Shown in pieces: positions 63,853-64,000 of a stretch of 64,000 bases of DNA. The DNA lies in NCBI RefSeq assembly GCF_007197885.1, contig NZ_VKKG01000006.1, positions 124,001-188,000 of the forward strand, given 5' to 3'. This DNA is from Tessaracoccus rhinocerotis. Its GTDB lineage: Bacteria > Actinomycetota > Actinomycetes > Propionibacteriales > Propionibacteriaceae. Below the pieces are notes generated by a model, which did not search any database, was not told where the DNA came from, and worked only from the letters and a program-made list of their open reading frames with translations. The translations under genes and the position numbers were made by a program. The stretch's first letter is position 1. Each line of letters opens with the position of its first letter.

Positions 63853-63880
63853 GGTGCGAACGGCAGCGAGCCTCGAAGGG
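63847..63880 (+). repeat. 34-bp dispersed repeat at the end of the phosphoesterase gene
   Basis: CCCTGAGGTGCGAACGGCAG through GAGCCTCGAAGGG supplies the last codon and the stop (TGA 63850-63852) of the gene. Related copies are at 28336-28369 and 56539-56572. Confidence 0.85.
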
Positions 63881-63978
63881 CAGGGTGAGGTCCAAGCGGG
63901 CGCACCCACTGCCGTTTGAGCCCGTCCGCGACCATCGAGCCGGGGCGGCGAACCCTCCACGGCCTAGGATTGTCGCCC

Positions 63979-64000
63979 GTGAGCCAGTACCCGCACCCCC
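63979..64000 (+). CDS. Start of a gene that continues beyond the window
   Basis: GTG at 63979 opens a frame to the last base (V-S-Q-Y-P-H-P). TAGGAT at 63965-63970, 8 nt upstream, gives the same leaderless promoter pattern as other genes here. Seven codons are too few for any assignment. Confidence 0.4.

Overview
The window is a GC-rich actinobacterial chromosome segment built around the replication origin. The evidence is the run rsmG, khpB/jag, yidC, yidD, rnpA, rpmH, dnaA, DnaA-box-rich oriC, dnaN, recF, DUF721/dciA, gyrB, gyrA, with parAB and parS on the left arm and a tRNA-Ile on the right. Frequent GTG starts, GTGA/ATGA stop-start overlaps, a DUF3566 protein after gyrA, an MsiK-style sugar uptake operon without its own ATPase, and many apparently leaderless genes (TANNNT about 7 nt before the start) all fit Actinomycetota. 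A propionibacterium-like or related lineage is plausible, but the sequence read by eye does not fix the genus.

Left part (1-8.9 kb): the end of an unknown gene, a PLP aminotransferase, a short D-Ala-D-Ala ligase, SURF1, and a truncated MurB-like protein. Next comes a thiamine salvage operon under a TPP riboswitch: thiD-tenA fusion, MFS transporter, thiM, thiE. Then (minus strand, 8.5-16.6 kb) lie a DUF3817 membrane protein, parB, parA, a secreted GH3 N-acetylhexosaminidase, and the canonical rsmG-khpB-yidC-yidD-rnpA-rpmH block.

Origin (16.6-42.7 kb): dnaA, a cluster of short palindromic repeats, then oriC. The usual dnaA-dnaN-recF-gyrB-gyrA order is opened by insertions: an ABC exporter between oriC and dnaN, a SWIM-SNF2 helicase between dnaN and recF, and phosphoketolase plus a block of stress, regulatory and cell-surface genes between dciA and gyrB. 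That block holds a damaged SDR, VOC/AraC, a serine hydrolase, an ECF sigma/anti-sigma pair, a class F sortase and a DUF4397 surface protein.

Right part (42.7-64 kb): DUF3566 protein; an EspC-like plus WXG-like secreted pair with a long acidic and Glu-Pro tail; a very large secreted GH43 enzyme with two paralogous LacI regulators; an alpha/beta hydrolase with a divergent TetR regulator and three operators; tRNA-Ile; small membrane protein/MerR; two CAP-domain secreted proteins; two GNATs; a sugar ABC uptake operon; and a metallophosphoesterase.

The most interesting signal is a roughly 135-residue, four-cysteine C-terminal module. It is made of two homologous halves and is shared by three otherwise unrelated secreted proteins (the GH43 enzyme and both CAP proteins); it looks like an unnamed cell-envelope targeting or binding domain. 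Other notable points are the WXG/EspC pair with a C-terminal YxxxE signal, a degenerate MurB fragment, dispersed palindromic repeats that invade the ends of recF and the metallophosphoesterase gene, and matching 76/77-bp hairpin elements at two convergent gene junctions.
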